NCBI GenBank assembly: GCA_002725175.2
Contig: PBQX02000041.1
Location: 1-41,422, forward strand
DNA length: 41,422 nucleotides
From: CACKLF01 sp002725175
Lineage (GTDB): Bacteria > Pseudomonadota > Alphaproteobacteria > Rhodobacterales > Rhodobacteraceae
Direction: 5' to 3'
Positions 33,604 to 41,116 of this stretch are shown here, in pieces. Made by a program: the position numbers and the translations under genes. The stretch's first letter is position 1, and every line of letters starts with the position of its first letter. The notes beneath the pieces were generated by a model. That model had not been told where the DNA came from, did no database searches, and saw only the letters and a list, made by a program, of their open reading frames with translations.

Positions 33604-34539
33604 TTATTTTTCTGATAAATTTTCCTTCTTCTGCAGATGAGTNTAAGTTTCCTGGTATCTTTTGGTTAAGTATTCTCCAGCTGTAATCTTTGTGTTNGAA
33701 TTTTCAGGAGAAATATCAGTNTAATAGCTTGGGTTAAAGAATAACGGTATAGAGATCCGCTCGCTAGTACTTCCTTTCACCCTATGCGGGGTGGCCTTTA
33801 TTTGGTCATTTGACCACATTTGGAGCATCTCTCCAAAATTTACAACAAATTCTCCTGGTTCAAAACTTATAGGTACCCAATCGTTATTAAGATTAAGAAC
33901 TTCGAGACCTGTTGTTCCATCATTGGCTAAAAGGGTTAGACATCCATAATCAGTGTGGCTAGCAATTCCAAAATCCTTCTCACCTGCCCACTTAGGCCTT
34001 TCTGGGTAAAAATTACCTCTTAATAAAGCCATCGGCTTTTGAAACTTATCATCAAAATAGTTTTGATCTCTATCTATAATTTTAGAAATACTTTTAAGAA
34101 TACTTTTCGATAGTTTTATTGAATCTTCGTAATATGAAAGAATAATTTTTGAAAAATTTTCCGGTTCTGCAGGCCAATTATTTTTTGCATACACAGATAA
34201 TTTAGATAATGGATCTTTTTTTTCTAACTCTAGACCATTATCAAATATTTCCTTGTAATCTGCATTGTAATTCGGATTTACTTGTTCTCCGTAAAGATCC
34301 CCCCAACCTCTATTTGAACCAGTTTTAGCCATTGAAACTAAATTTTTTATTTTTCTGGGCAATAAAAAGAAATTCCTGTAATTGTTTATGACTTTTTCAA
34401 CATCACTTTTTTTTATAGGAGTGTTATATAGGGTAAAGAATCCGGTTTCTTTGATGCCTTTTTCTAAAAAAGATAACGATAAAGGATCTTCATTCAGTAG
34501 GTCTTTATAATCAATCTTAGGAATCAATTTTCTGTCCAT
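33604..34539 (-). CDS. Isopenicillin N synthase-like 2-oxoglutarate/Fe(II) dioxygenase
   Basis: 311 residues, ATG 34539. Iron facial triad H195-x-D197 (IASHTDYG) and H252 (TPHRV), with the cosubstrate-binding R261-x-S263 (ERISIP). The DIOX_N-like first 100 residues (ETGFFTLYNTPI, the GSNRGWGDLYGEQV segment) is normal for the family. These enzymes hydroxylate or oxidise small molecules using 2OG and O2. Substrate is unknown; proximity to the methyltransferase and epimerase-like genes suggests a shared pathway. Confidence 0.85.
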   Translation of the reverse strand: MDRKLIPKIDYKDLLNEDPLSLSFLEKGIKETGFFTLYNTPIKKSDVEKVINNYRNFFLLPRKIKNLVSMAKTGSNRGWGDLYGEQVNPNYNADYKEIFDNGLELEKKDPLSKLSVYAKNNWPAEPENFSKIILSYYEDSIKLSKSILKSISKIIDRDQNYFDDKFQKPMALLRGNFYPERPKWAGEKDFGIASHTDYGCLTLLANDGTTGLEVLNLNNDWVPISFEPGEFVVNFGEMLQMWSNDQIKATPHRVKGSTSERISIPLFFNPSYXTDISPENXNTKITAGEYLTKRYQETXTHLQKKENLSEK

Positions 34540-34706
34540 TTATTGTATTAAAATTTTATATAGTACAAAAAATAAACTTTTAAAGTTTTTTGAACCTTTA
34601 GTAAATAAGTCGTTTATTGATACTTTTAAAAAAGATAACAAGGTAAGGTAAAGAATTAATTCATATATAGCATCAAATTTTTTTAAATAATTAACTCTTG
34701 AGAGAC

Positions 34707-34838
34707 ATGCAAATGGGAATGGGAATGAACGGAAATAATAACCCTCAAGGTTACAGAACTGTTATCCTTATGCTTGCAGTATGTTTAGGTCTCCATATAA
34801 TTATTATTCCACTATGGATGTGGATTTATGGGCTTTAG
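34707..34838 (+). CDS. Small membrane protein, 43 residues
   Basis: ATG at 34707, preceded by GAGAG. The sequence is a Met/Asn/Gly-rich N-terminus (MQMGMGMNGNNNPQG), then one long hydrophobic helix from about residue 18 to 42 rich in Ile, Leu and Trp. It lies divergent from the 2OG oxygenase and convergent with the SMR gene (34872). Supported by open frame and membrane-helix character only; ribosome-binding site weak. Function unknown. Confidence 0.45.
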   Translation: MQMGMGMNGNNNPQGYRTVILMLAVCLGLHIIIIPLWMWIYGL

Positions 34839-34871
34839 TGTATATCCATATTTGATATTATTCTGGCGGCT

Positions 34872-35204
34872 TTAAAGGTTTCCCAAAACATTAACAATAA
34901 ATACTCCTAAAATTATAAACAAAAGTCCGACAAGGGTAATTATATTGGGNGTTTGATTAAACCAGATTACTCCAATTATTGATGTGCTAATTATGCATAC
35001 TCCAGCAAATGAAGCATAGGNTATTCCAACGGGCATGAATTTCATCGCATAGGATAAACAATACATACAGGCAACAATAGTAATCGCGCTCAGAAGTGAG
35101 GGTATAGGCTTCGTAAATCCTTCGGCAGAATTTGCAAAAGAGTTAGATGCTGTGCCGAAGAAAACAGCAAGTAATAAAATAAAATAGGGTAAAAAAGGTT
35201 TCAT
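34872..35204 (-). CDS. SMR-family membrane protein lacking the essential glutamate
   Basis: 110 residues with four membrane helices aligning with EmrE: TM1 ILLLAVFFGTASNSFANSAEGFT (compare the EmrE opening), YASFAGVCII for YAIWSGVGI, and LVGLLFIILGVFIVNVL for TM4. At the site of EmrE Glu14 there is Val, and the TM3 Trp63 is Phe. Glu14 is essential for proton-coupled export in SMR proteins, so this one is probably not a normal exporter. It is 56 bp downstream of the NrtS-PAS gene. The first TM is Ala/Phe-rich. Confidence 0.72.
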   Translation of the reverse strand: MKPFLPYFILLLAVFFGTASNSFANSAEGFTKPIPSLLSAITIVACMYCLSYAMKFMPVGIXYASFAGVCIISTSIIGVIWFNQXPNIITLVGLLFIILGVFIVNVLGNL

Positions 35205-35260
35205 TTTTTTCCTAAAAGGAGCTAGCTTACATTATAGATTAAGCAGAATATTTAATGTCG

Positions 35261-35890
35261 CTAACTAAATTCGCTTGACCTATCTATTAACTGTCCTTGT
35301 ATGCCATTTAGATATCCAAANTTTGCATTGTCAGTTTTCGTTGATAAAAGTGAAAATACCTTACCTTCTCCATTAGATAAAATTTCTATCCTTGGAATAA
35401 AAACNGACCCTTTCTCTTCTATATCGGATTTAAAAGTTTCTATTTGTTTAGAAGAAACTCCAATTTTTTTTAAAACATTTGGAAAATAATCATCATTGAT
35501 ATTTCCAAGTGAAGGGAAGAATTCACTAAAGTTTTTATTTGCTTTAATCACTTTGAGATTACTATCTGCGTAGTAAGCAGCAGTAATAGCATTCTCAAAA
35601 TTAAAAAAGCTCAACTCTAGTATTTTATTGTGATTTAAAAAATTTTGAACATTAGTTGCAATTTTTTGCAATTTTCCAGTAATGGCGCCCCATGTGGTAA
35701 CAATATACGGCACACAATAGGTTAATGCTACCTTTATGGGATGAGGGTAATCACCTGCTAAAATACCGTCACCATGGTTAATAGTAGTTAAAATTGTTCC
35801 TACAACACAGGCCGTTAGAAAAGCTTTTAAAGGCGTACCTCCGCCGAACGCCAGGTTAATGATATCTACTTTTCTTTCTTGGAATGTCAT
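35261..35890 (-). CDS. NrtS-like transporter domain fused to a PAS-like domain
   Basis: 209 residues. Residues ~8-75 carry the NrtS pattern: LAFGGGTPLKAFLTACVVGTIL, TINHGDGILAG and IKVALTYCVPYIVTTWGAITG, i.e. two membrane helices of the small nitrate/nitrite transporter family. Residues ~90-205 are soluble and look like a PAS domain (AITAAYYADSNLKVIKANKNF then a helix and beta-strand pair ending FGYLNGIQGQLID). The fusion suggests ligand or redox sensing coupled to the membrane part. The PAS call is by pattern only; three N bases. Confidence 0.6.
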   Translation of the reverse strand: MTFQERKVDIINLAFGGGTPLKAFLTACVVGTILTTINHGDGILAGDYPHPIKVALTYCVPYIVTTWGAITGKLQKIATNVQNFLNHNKILELSFFNFENAITAAYYADSNLKVIKANKNFSEFFPSLGNINDDYFPNVLKKIGVSSKQIETFKSDIEEKGXVFIPRIEILSNGEGKVFSLLSTKTDNAXFGYLNGIQGQLIDRSSEFS

Positions 35891-36061
35891 TTTGTTTCCT
35901 TTTTCTGTTAAGCTATTGGATNCAGAGGTAAATATTTTTTTTGGCTTTTGAAGATTTTTTCAGATCAGTTTAGAGAGGCCTTTCTTCTAATAGCTTGATA
36001 ATTTTAATAGAAATAGATTTAAATTCATAGTTTTATTAAATTCTATTGGGAGCAAATAATT

Positions 36062-36985
36062 TTGGATAGATACATCAATGCGATAAGAAAGATGAGAGAT
36101 GGCAGCTGTATGCTAATCGATGGGGCGACTGCGACTGAACTGGAGAGAAGAGGGGTTCCTCAACTGAATAATGCATGGAACGGGGGAGGGGCATTGTCAC
36201 ATCCNGATATTCTTAAGAATATTCACTCAGAGTACATTAAATTAGGGGCTAAGCTTATAATAAGTAATACCTTTGCTACTTGTAAACATACTTTGGAAGA
36301 TGCAAAGCAATCTCACAATTTTCAAAAGTTAAACTCTGAGGGAGTNCGAATTGCAATAGAAGCCCGTTCTGAATTAAATGCAGATGAAGTNCTAGTCGCT
36401 GGTGGNATATCTTATTGGAGCTTCACAGGCAGAGATCCAAGTTTAAGCCGGTTAAAAGTGAATATCTATGAGCAGGCTTCTCTTTTGGCGGATTCTGGTG
36501 CNGATTTATTGATTTTAGAAATGATGAAAGATATTGATAGGTTAATTGTTACCTTAGAGGCAGCAAAGCATACAAAGTTGCCAATTTGGGTTGGCCTNAG
36601 CTGTGATTTGGATAAAAAAGGTACAATNANCTTGTTGGGTGGTGAGCCACTTGAGGACGCTATAAAGNCATTAAAAGGAAGAGATATTGATCTTTTAAAT
36701 ATTATGCATACCGATATTGATCTTGTTGATAACTGCCTAGATGTGGTGAAAAAGGAATGGGCTGGCTTGTATGGNGTTTATGCTCATTCGGGTACTATGA
36801 NAAATAGTAATTGGGCCCCTNATATGGATGATACTGAGTGGACATTCGATGATGTTGTTTCACCTGAAATATATTCTGAACGGGTAGAGGGTTGGATTTC
36901 TCGTGGGGTTCATCTGGTAGGAGGCTGTTGTGGCATATCGACTGATCACATGAGACATGTCGCCGAAAAAATTCATTTTGAATAG
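36062..36985 (+). CDS. Homocysteine S-methyltransferase family protein
   Basis: 307 residues from TTG 36062, with GGGAG 9 nt upstream (an in-frame ATT directly before it is an alternative). TIM-barrel opening LIDGATATELERRG, the ISNTFAT block and the terminal GGCCGIS (C289, C290) are hallmarks. In the family a third zinc Cys sits in an NC motif near strand 6; here the matching place reads NIMHTD (213-218), so only two Cys are in the usual positions. A His may replace the missing one. Methyl donor and acceptor are not shown. Eleven N bases. Confidence 0.78.
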   Translation: MDRYINAIRKMRDGSCMLIDGATATELERRGVPQLNNAWNGGGALSHXDILKNIHSEYIKLGAKLIISNTFATCKHTLEDAKQSHNFQKLNSEGXRIAIEARSELNADEXLVAGXISYWSFTGRDPSLSRLKVNIYEQASLLADSGXDLLILEMMKDIDRLIVTLEAAKHTKLPIWVGXSCDLDKKGTXXLLGGEPLEDAIKXLKGRDIDLLNIMHTDIDLVDNCLDVVKKEWAGLYXVYAHSGTMXNSNWAPXMDDTEWTFDDVVSPEIYSERVEGWISRGVHLVGGCCGISTDHMRHVAEKIHFE

Positions 36986-37030
36986 AAACTCTTAATAAAT
37001 AACAGATAATGCAGCAGTTGAGAAAAGGTC

Positions 37031-37519
37031 TTAATTAGATATTTCCGCCATTACATTTGTNACATGATCTTTCACCTTAANATTTCTCCATACAGTTTTA
37101 ATATTNAAACCGCTGCCGACTAAGAAGGTTGAGCGAGAAATGCCCATATACTCTTTTCCATACATCGATTTTTTTACCCAACAGTNTAACTCTTTAATCA
37201 ATTTACATTCGGGATCAGAAATTAAAGAAAATGGAATACTTTCTTTTTCTATAAATTTGACATGAGATTTAATAGAGTCCTTTGACAGGCCATAAATTAG
37301 ATAACCNTTGTCCTTGAAAAAATTAAAACTGGTTGAAAAATCATTTGCTTCTTTGGTGCAGCCTGAAGTTAAATCTTTTGGATAGGTATATATTACAAAA
37401 TTTTTGTCGGCTAAATCTCTTTCAGATAACATGAATTCTTCTTCTTTGTTAACGGCACTAAGGTTAAAACTTGGAAAATTCGTTATATCTTGGTTAATTC
37501 CACTATCGCCTTTACTCAT
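37031..37519 (-). CDS. PrxQ/BCP-type peroxiredoxin
   Basis: 162 residues, thioredoxin fold. YTYPKDLTSGCTKEANDFSTSF contains the peroxidatic Cys at 54 in the GCTKEA motif. In most BCP proteins the resolving Cys is five residues later; here that place is N59, so either another Cys (in the LxCW segment about residue 112) resolves or the enzyme works as a 1-Cys type. Cytoplasmic peroxide and alkyl hydroperoxide reduction. ATG 37519, with AGGAGTG upstream. Confidence 0.85.
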   Translation of the reverse strand: MSKGDSGINQDITNFPSFNLSAVNKEEEFMLSERDLADKNFVIYTYPKDLTSGCTKEANDFSTSFNFFKDXGYLIYGLSKDSIKSHVKFIEKESIPFSLISDPECKLIKELXCWVKKSMYGKEYMGISRSTFLVGSGXNIKTVWRNXKVKDHXTNVMAEISN

Positions 37520-37709
37520 TCACAAACACTCCTGTTATCCAATTGGGCAGTTATCCCTATAATTTATCATTTTATCTATATATCGGAAGTATCAAAAAAA
37601 AAGATTGATGTGAAGAAAGTCTTATCTAAACATTTTATTTGACGGTTTTTTTTATTANATGGTCTTAAATATGATAAAAAAGTCGAGTATTTTTCTTAAG
37701 ATAATTTCT

Positions 37710-37882
37710 ATCAAGGCGTGCATATAAAGCGCTTAAAAGGGAATGTGGTGAGAATTTTTTAAAGCCACAACTGCCCCCGCAACTGTAGGCGGNGAGCTGA
37801 CTGTTATGGGCCACTGGATTCTAATGTATCTGGGAAGGCAATAGTTGGTGATGGAACCGTGAGTCAGGAGACCTGCCTTGAT
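37710..37882 (+). promoter_or_regulatory. Cobalamin riboswitch aptamer
   Basis: All core blocks of the adenosylcobalamin/B12 aptamer appear in order: AAAAGGGAAT (37735-37744), GGTGAGAA, CCCGCAACTGT (37776-37786), GCCACTG (37810-37816), GGGAAGGC (37832-37839) and GAGTCAGGAGACCTGCC (37861-37877). The outer stem P1 is perfect: ATCAAGGC (37710-37717) pairs with GCCTTGAT (37875-37882). It precedes the TonB-dependent receptor gene, the standard target. Binding of B12 is expected to lower expression of the uptake genes. Confidence 0.95.
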
Positions 37883-37885
37883 GTT

Positions 37886-37990
37886 CACCCATCTTTTTCG
37901 CGGGGTGCGATATAAGGGCGTTTTCGCAGAGGTGATATTTAATTAACCATCTGCGGAAGGGTATGCCTTTCCAAGGAATATATTGGAAGG
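37886..37990 (+). promoter_or_regulatory. Expression platform with possible ribosome-site sequestering
   Basis: After the aptamer come CACCC...GGGTG (37886-37905 region), a hairpin CGCAGA-GGT...ACC-A-TCTGCG (37925-37955) and GGAAGG-GTATG-CCTTTCC (37955-37972). The CCTTTCC arm (37966-37972) can also pair with the ribosome-binding site GGAAGG (37985-37990) 8 bp before the ATG. Competition between these two pairings is a plausible translational switch, but no folding calculation was done. Confidence 0.5.
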
Positions 37991-37997
37991 TAGAAAA

Positions 37998-39791
37998 ATG
38001 AAAAAAATTATTTCTGTATCAGTGGGTATGAGTTTAATTGCGTCCAGTTTCGCTTGGGCGCAAGGTGTTTTGCTCGATGAAATTACTATTTCGGCTAACA
38101 TGACGGAGTCACAAGTTGGCAACGTTGGTTCATCAATTTCTNTATTTACTGAGGAAAATCTTGCAAACTCTTCAGAAACGTACTTAGTTGATTTTTTAGA
38201 CGATGTAACCGGCATCACCTCTACCCAGAATGGTCCAAGAGGCACAACAGCTAGCTTTTTTATAAGAGGGCTAGCGTCAAAGTATGTTAAAGTTATCGTA
38301 GATGGAATTGAAGTTGGCGATGTTACTCAACCTCAAGTTTCGTCCAGTATTTCCGGTCTGCAGTTATCAAATATAGAAAGAATTGAGGTATTGAAAGGCA
38401 GTCAATCATCTTTATATGGGGGNTCAGCAGTAGGGGGTGTCATTTCTGTATTCACTAAAAAACCTACTAAGTCTGGATCAAAATTGAAATTTGAGACAGG
38501 ACGATACGGGACATCTGATCTTTCATATTCATTTACAACATCTGGTGATAAAAGCTCAACCAATGTTAATGCTCACTATTACCAGACCGATGGATTCTCT
38601 GCCCAGTCATCTGGAAGCGAGGCGGACGGCTATGAGTCTAGCCAACTGGGTATCAAGACAGATTACTATCTTTCAGACACCACAACATTTTTCATGAGTG
38701 CTGATATTCAGGACCAAAAAGGTGATCAAGATGATTGGAATGGCGACGATTTGGATGATACTTATAAAATTAGTACCCNAGGTTTAAATACTGGACTTGA
38801 NTTTTTAACTCCTAAAACTTCTAATCGATTATCTTTGAATTATTATGATATAGATAGGTTCTATGATGAAGAGACCGACTCNTCATATGAGGGTTCAAGA
38901 ATTGGTTTAGCTTTTGAGTCAGACATGCGANTAAGCCGAGACTCCTTATCGTACGCGCTAAGTTATCACACTGACTCATCTATGATTACTGCAACTAAAA
39001 AAAGAGAGTCNAGCCAACTTCATCTTTTCGGAGAATATCTCTTTAAGGGAGTAAATGGCTTGTCCTTAGGTATAAATGGAAGGCTTACTGACCATTCAAA
39101 GTTTGGTTCTCACACTACAGGAAGGGTAAGTGCCTTATACAGCCTTGATAATGGAATTAAATTTACTGCAAACTATGGAACTGGCTTTCGGGCACCTTCC
39201 TTGTATGAACTATTTGAAGAGACATGGGGTTATGGCAATGAAAATCTTAAACCTGAAACAAGCAGATCAAATGATGTTGGTCTAGAAATACCATTTAATT
39301 CTGGTCAAACTGTGNTTTCCATAACTTCATTTGACTCCAAGGTCACTAATGAGATCCAGTGGTCTGGAGGTGGATACATAAATTCTTCTTCGGGTGAAAT
39401 AAGACGATCAGGATATGAGTCTAGCTTAACACACAAGTTAGGAGATTCGGCGGGTCTTGCAATCAATTACACCTTAACTGATGATGGTAGTGGTGGGTTA
39501 GTTAGAAGGGTGCCAAAGAATGACTATTCCCTTTCTCTTAATTATGATGTTGGTTCGAATATAGGTACAGCTATAAAGCTAAGAAGAGTTGAGAATTTAA
39601 CCGATAATGCCGATCTTACTACCTTGCAGCCAAATTATACACTTCTATCTGCTAAGGTTAATTATAAATTAACGGACGATCTCTCTCTTTATTTGAGAGG
39701 CGAGAACTTANTTGACGAGACCTATGAAGTTTTAGCAGGTTATGGTACAGCTGGCCGATCATTTTATGCAGGAATATCATTGGATTTTTAG
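37998..39791 (+). CDS. btuB: TonB-dependent outer-membrane receptor, BtuB type (vitamin B12)
   Basis: 597 residues from ATG 37998, 7 nt after GGAAGG; TTG 37983 is part of the site. A signal peptide ending in FAWA, a TonB box-like DEITISANM, a plug domain (residues ~30-150, with RGLASKYVKVIVDGIEV and NIERIEVLKGSQSSLYG), and a 22-strand-type barrel with the terminal SFYAGISLDF (final Phe). The B12 riboswitch upstream makes corrinoid uptake by far the likeliest role; length is close to E. coli BtuB. It is followed by exbB after 2 bp. Confidence 0.93.
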   Translation: MKKIISVSVGMSLIASSFAWAQGVLLDEITISANMTESQVGNVGSSISXFTEENLANSSETYLVDFLDDVTGITSTQNGPRGTTASFFIRGLASKYVKVIVDGIEVGDVTQPQVSSSISGLQLSNIERIEVLKGSQSSLYGXSAVGGVISVFTKKPTKSGSKLKFETGRYGTSDLSYSFTTSGDKSSTNVNAHYYQTDGFSAQSSGSEADGYESSQLGIKTDYYLSDTTTFFMSADIQDQKGDQDDWNGDDLDDTYKISTXGLNTGLXFLTPKTSNRLSLNYYDIDRFYDEETDXSYEGSRIGLAFESDMRXSRDSLSYALSYHTDSSMITATKKREXSQLHLFGEYLFKGVNGLSLGINGRLTDHSKFGSHTTGRVSALYSLDNGIKFTANYGTGFRAPSLYELFEETWGYGNENLKPETSRSNDVGLEIPFNSGQTVXSITSFDSKVTNEIQWSGGGYINSSSGEIRRSGYESSLTHKLGDSAGLAINYTLTDDGSGGLVRRVPKNDYSLSLNYDVGSNIGTAIKLRRVENLTDNADLTTLQPNYTLLSAKVNYKLTDDLSLYLRGENLXDETYEVLAGYGTAGRSFYAGISLDF

Positions 39792-39793
39792 AT

Positions 39794-40345
39794 ATGTTTG
39801 ATGACTTAATTATTGTTGCTGGACTTGGAGGGCCTATTATCTGGCTTTTGGCCCTGCTTTCACTGATAAGTTGGATGCTAATATTTTGGAAATTATGGGA
39901 ATTGTATTTAAATANAACATTTTCATCAAAAAAAATNGNGGAAATTCAGCAGTTTACTGAGATAGTGACGGTGAGTATACAGTCGCTACCTCAAGCGGTT
40001 GCTAAGGACAGAATTGAGTCCGAAATTCACATCATTATTACTGAAAAGGCANTGGGTTTGAGATACCTTGATTTAATAGTGAGTATTGCCCCNCTGTTGG
40101 GGCTATTTGGCACAGTTTTGGGGATGATTGATGCTTTTAATACTTTGGAGCAATCTGGTAGCAATGTAGANCCAAGTAGGCTGGCNGGAGGGATATGGGA
40201 GGCTTTACTTAGCACGGCTGCAGGTATGATAGTGGCAATACCCGCTGCTGTCGCTCTGACATTTTATGAGGGAAAACTTGAAAAAATAAGAACAGAAATG
40301 ATTTCCATAATGTCTAGGAAATTTAACTTGAACAAAACGGAATAA
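39794..40345 (+). CDS. exbB: ExbB/TolQ-type proton channel protein
   Basis: 183 residues, three membrane helices (about 12-31, 92-114, 136-158). Motifs LLGLFGTVLGMIDAF and EALLSTAAGMIVAIPA contain the two conserved Thr (107, 141) of the proton path. It forms the pentamer of the inner-membrane motor that powers TonB. The adjacent BtuB and ExbD genes indicate a dedicated complex for B12 uptake. Seven N bases but no frame change; ATG 39794 follows btuB by 2 bp. Confidence 0.9.
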   Translation: MFDDLIIVAGLGGPIIWLLALLSLISWMLIFWKLWELYLNXTFSSKKXXEIQQFTEIVTVSIQSLPQAVAKDRIESEIHIIITEKAXGLRYLDLIVSIAXLLGLFGTVLGMIDAFNTLEQSGSNVXPSRLXGGIWEALLSTAAGMIVAIPAAVALTFYEGKLEKIRTEMISIMSRKFNLNKTE

Positions 40346-40348
40346 GAT

Positions 40349-40735
40349 ATGTGGAACCAAACGTCTCAATATAGTCGAAAAAGAATAATTCTCACACCCA
40401 TGATTGATGTTCTTTTTATAATTTTGATATTTTTCATGTTGGGTTCTAGTTTTAATCTCGATCGAGGAATAAAGATACAAAGCTTTTCGGAATTGGGTTC
40501 ATCTATGAATAGCAAGGTCATTGCTGTCATAGATATTGGAAAAGACAAGAGATTAATAAACGGCTTAGAAGTTAAAATAGACAACCTTGCGGATGAATTG
40601 ATTAATTTGGGAACAAAAAAAGATATTCAAATTTTCTTGAGGCCAAGTGAGGACCTGCCGGTACAGGATATGATAGATGTTTTTGATGAGTTATCATTGG
40701 AGAATTTTCAAACTATTTATATATTAGAGCCATAG
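40349..40735 (+). CDS. exbD: ExbD-type subunit (ExbD1), Asp intact
   Basis: 128 residues, one N-terminal membrane helix and a periplasmic domain. TPMIDVLFIILIFFML carries D20, the equivalent of E. coli ExbD Asp25, needed for proton-driven force transfer. The periplasmic part (about 45-128: VIDIGKDKRLINGLEV, IFLRPSEDLPVQDMIDVFDEL) is standard ExbD/TolR. Start ATG 40349 after GGAA; 3 bp after exbB and 3 bp before the second ExbD. Confidence 0.9.
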   Translation: MWNQTSQYSRKRIILTPMIDVLFIILIFFMLGSSFNLDRGIKIQSFSELGSSMNSKVIAVIDIGKDKRLINGLEVKIDNLADELINLGTKKDIQIFLRPSEDLPVQDMIDVFDELSLENFQTIYILEP

Positions 40736-40738
40736 TTC

Positions 40739-41116
40739 ATGGTTATGAGTGGTCATAAAAAAGGTTTGGAAAATTCATTAATTCCAATGATAAATTTGAT
40801 TTTTATTCTTTTAATTTTTTTTCTTTTGGTAAGTAAAATTAAACCTATTCAATCTATTGACGTCATTCCTCCGACGACAATGCAAGAGCTAGTGAGTGCC
40901 GAAATAAAAATACAAGTTGATCCTGCGGGAAAAACCTTTTTTTATAATTTAAGAAACCCTAGTCAGCGTGTGCTTAACCTTAGTGATTTGCCAAAAAATA
41001 CCCTTCTTTTGGTGTCCGTGGATAGGGACAGTAAAGCCAGTAAATTGACCAAGCTTATTCGACGGCTCTCTGTTGAGGGGTATACAAACATCAGTATTTT
41101 GGCCATAAAAAAATGA
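40739..41116 (+). CDS. ExbD-like subunit (ExbD2) with Asp-to-Asn change
   Basis: 125 residues. The membrane helix reads IPMINLIFILLIFFLLV, so the position of the essential Asp is N19 (codon AAT, 40793-40795; no N in or near it). The periplasmic domain (AEIKIQVDPAGKTFFY, NTLLLVSVDRDSKASKLTKLIRRL) is normal. It would pair with ExbD1, giving a dimer with one proton-active Asp, or be regulatory. ATG 40739; the downstream TonB-like gene overlaps its stop (ATGA). Confidence 0.87.
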   Translation: MVMSGHKKGLENSLIPMINLIFILLIFFLLVSKIKPIQSIDVIPPTTMQELVSAEIKIQVDPAGKTFFYNLRNPSQRVLNLSDLPKNTLLLVSVDRDSKASKLTKLIRRLSVEGYTNISILAIKK

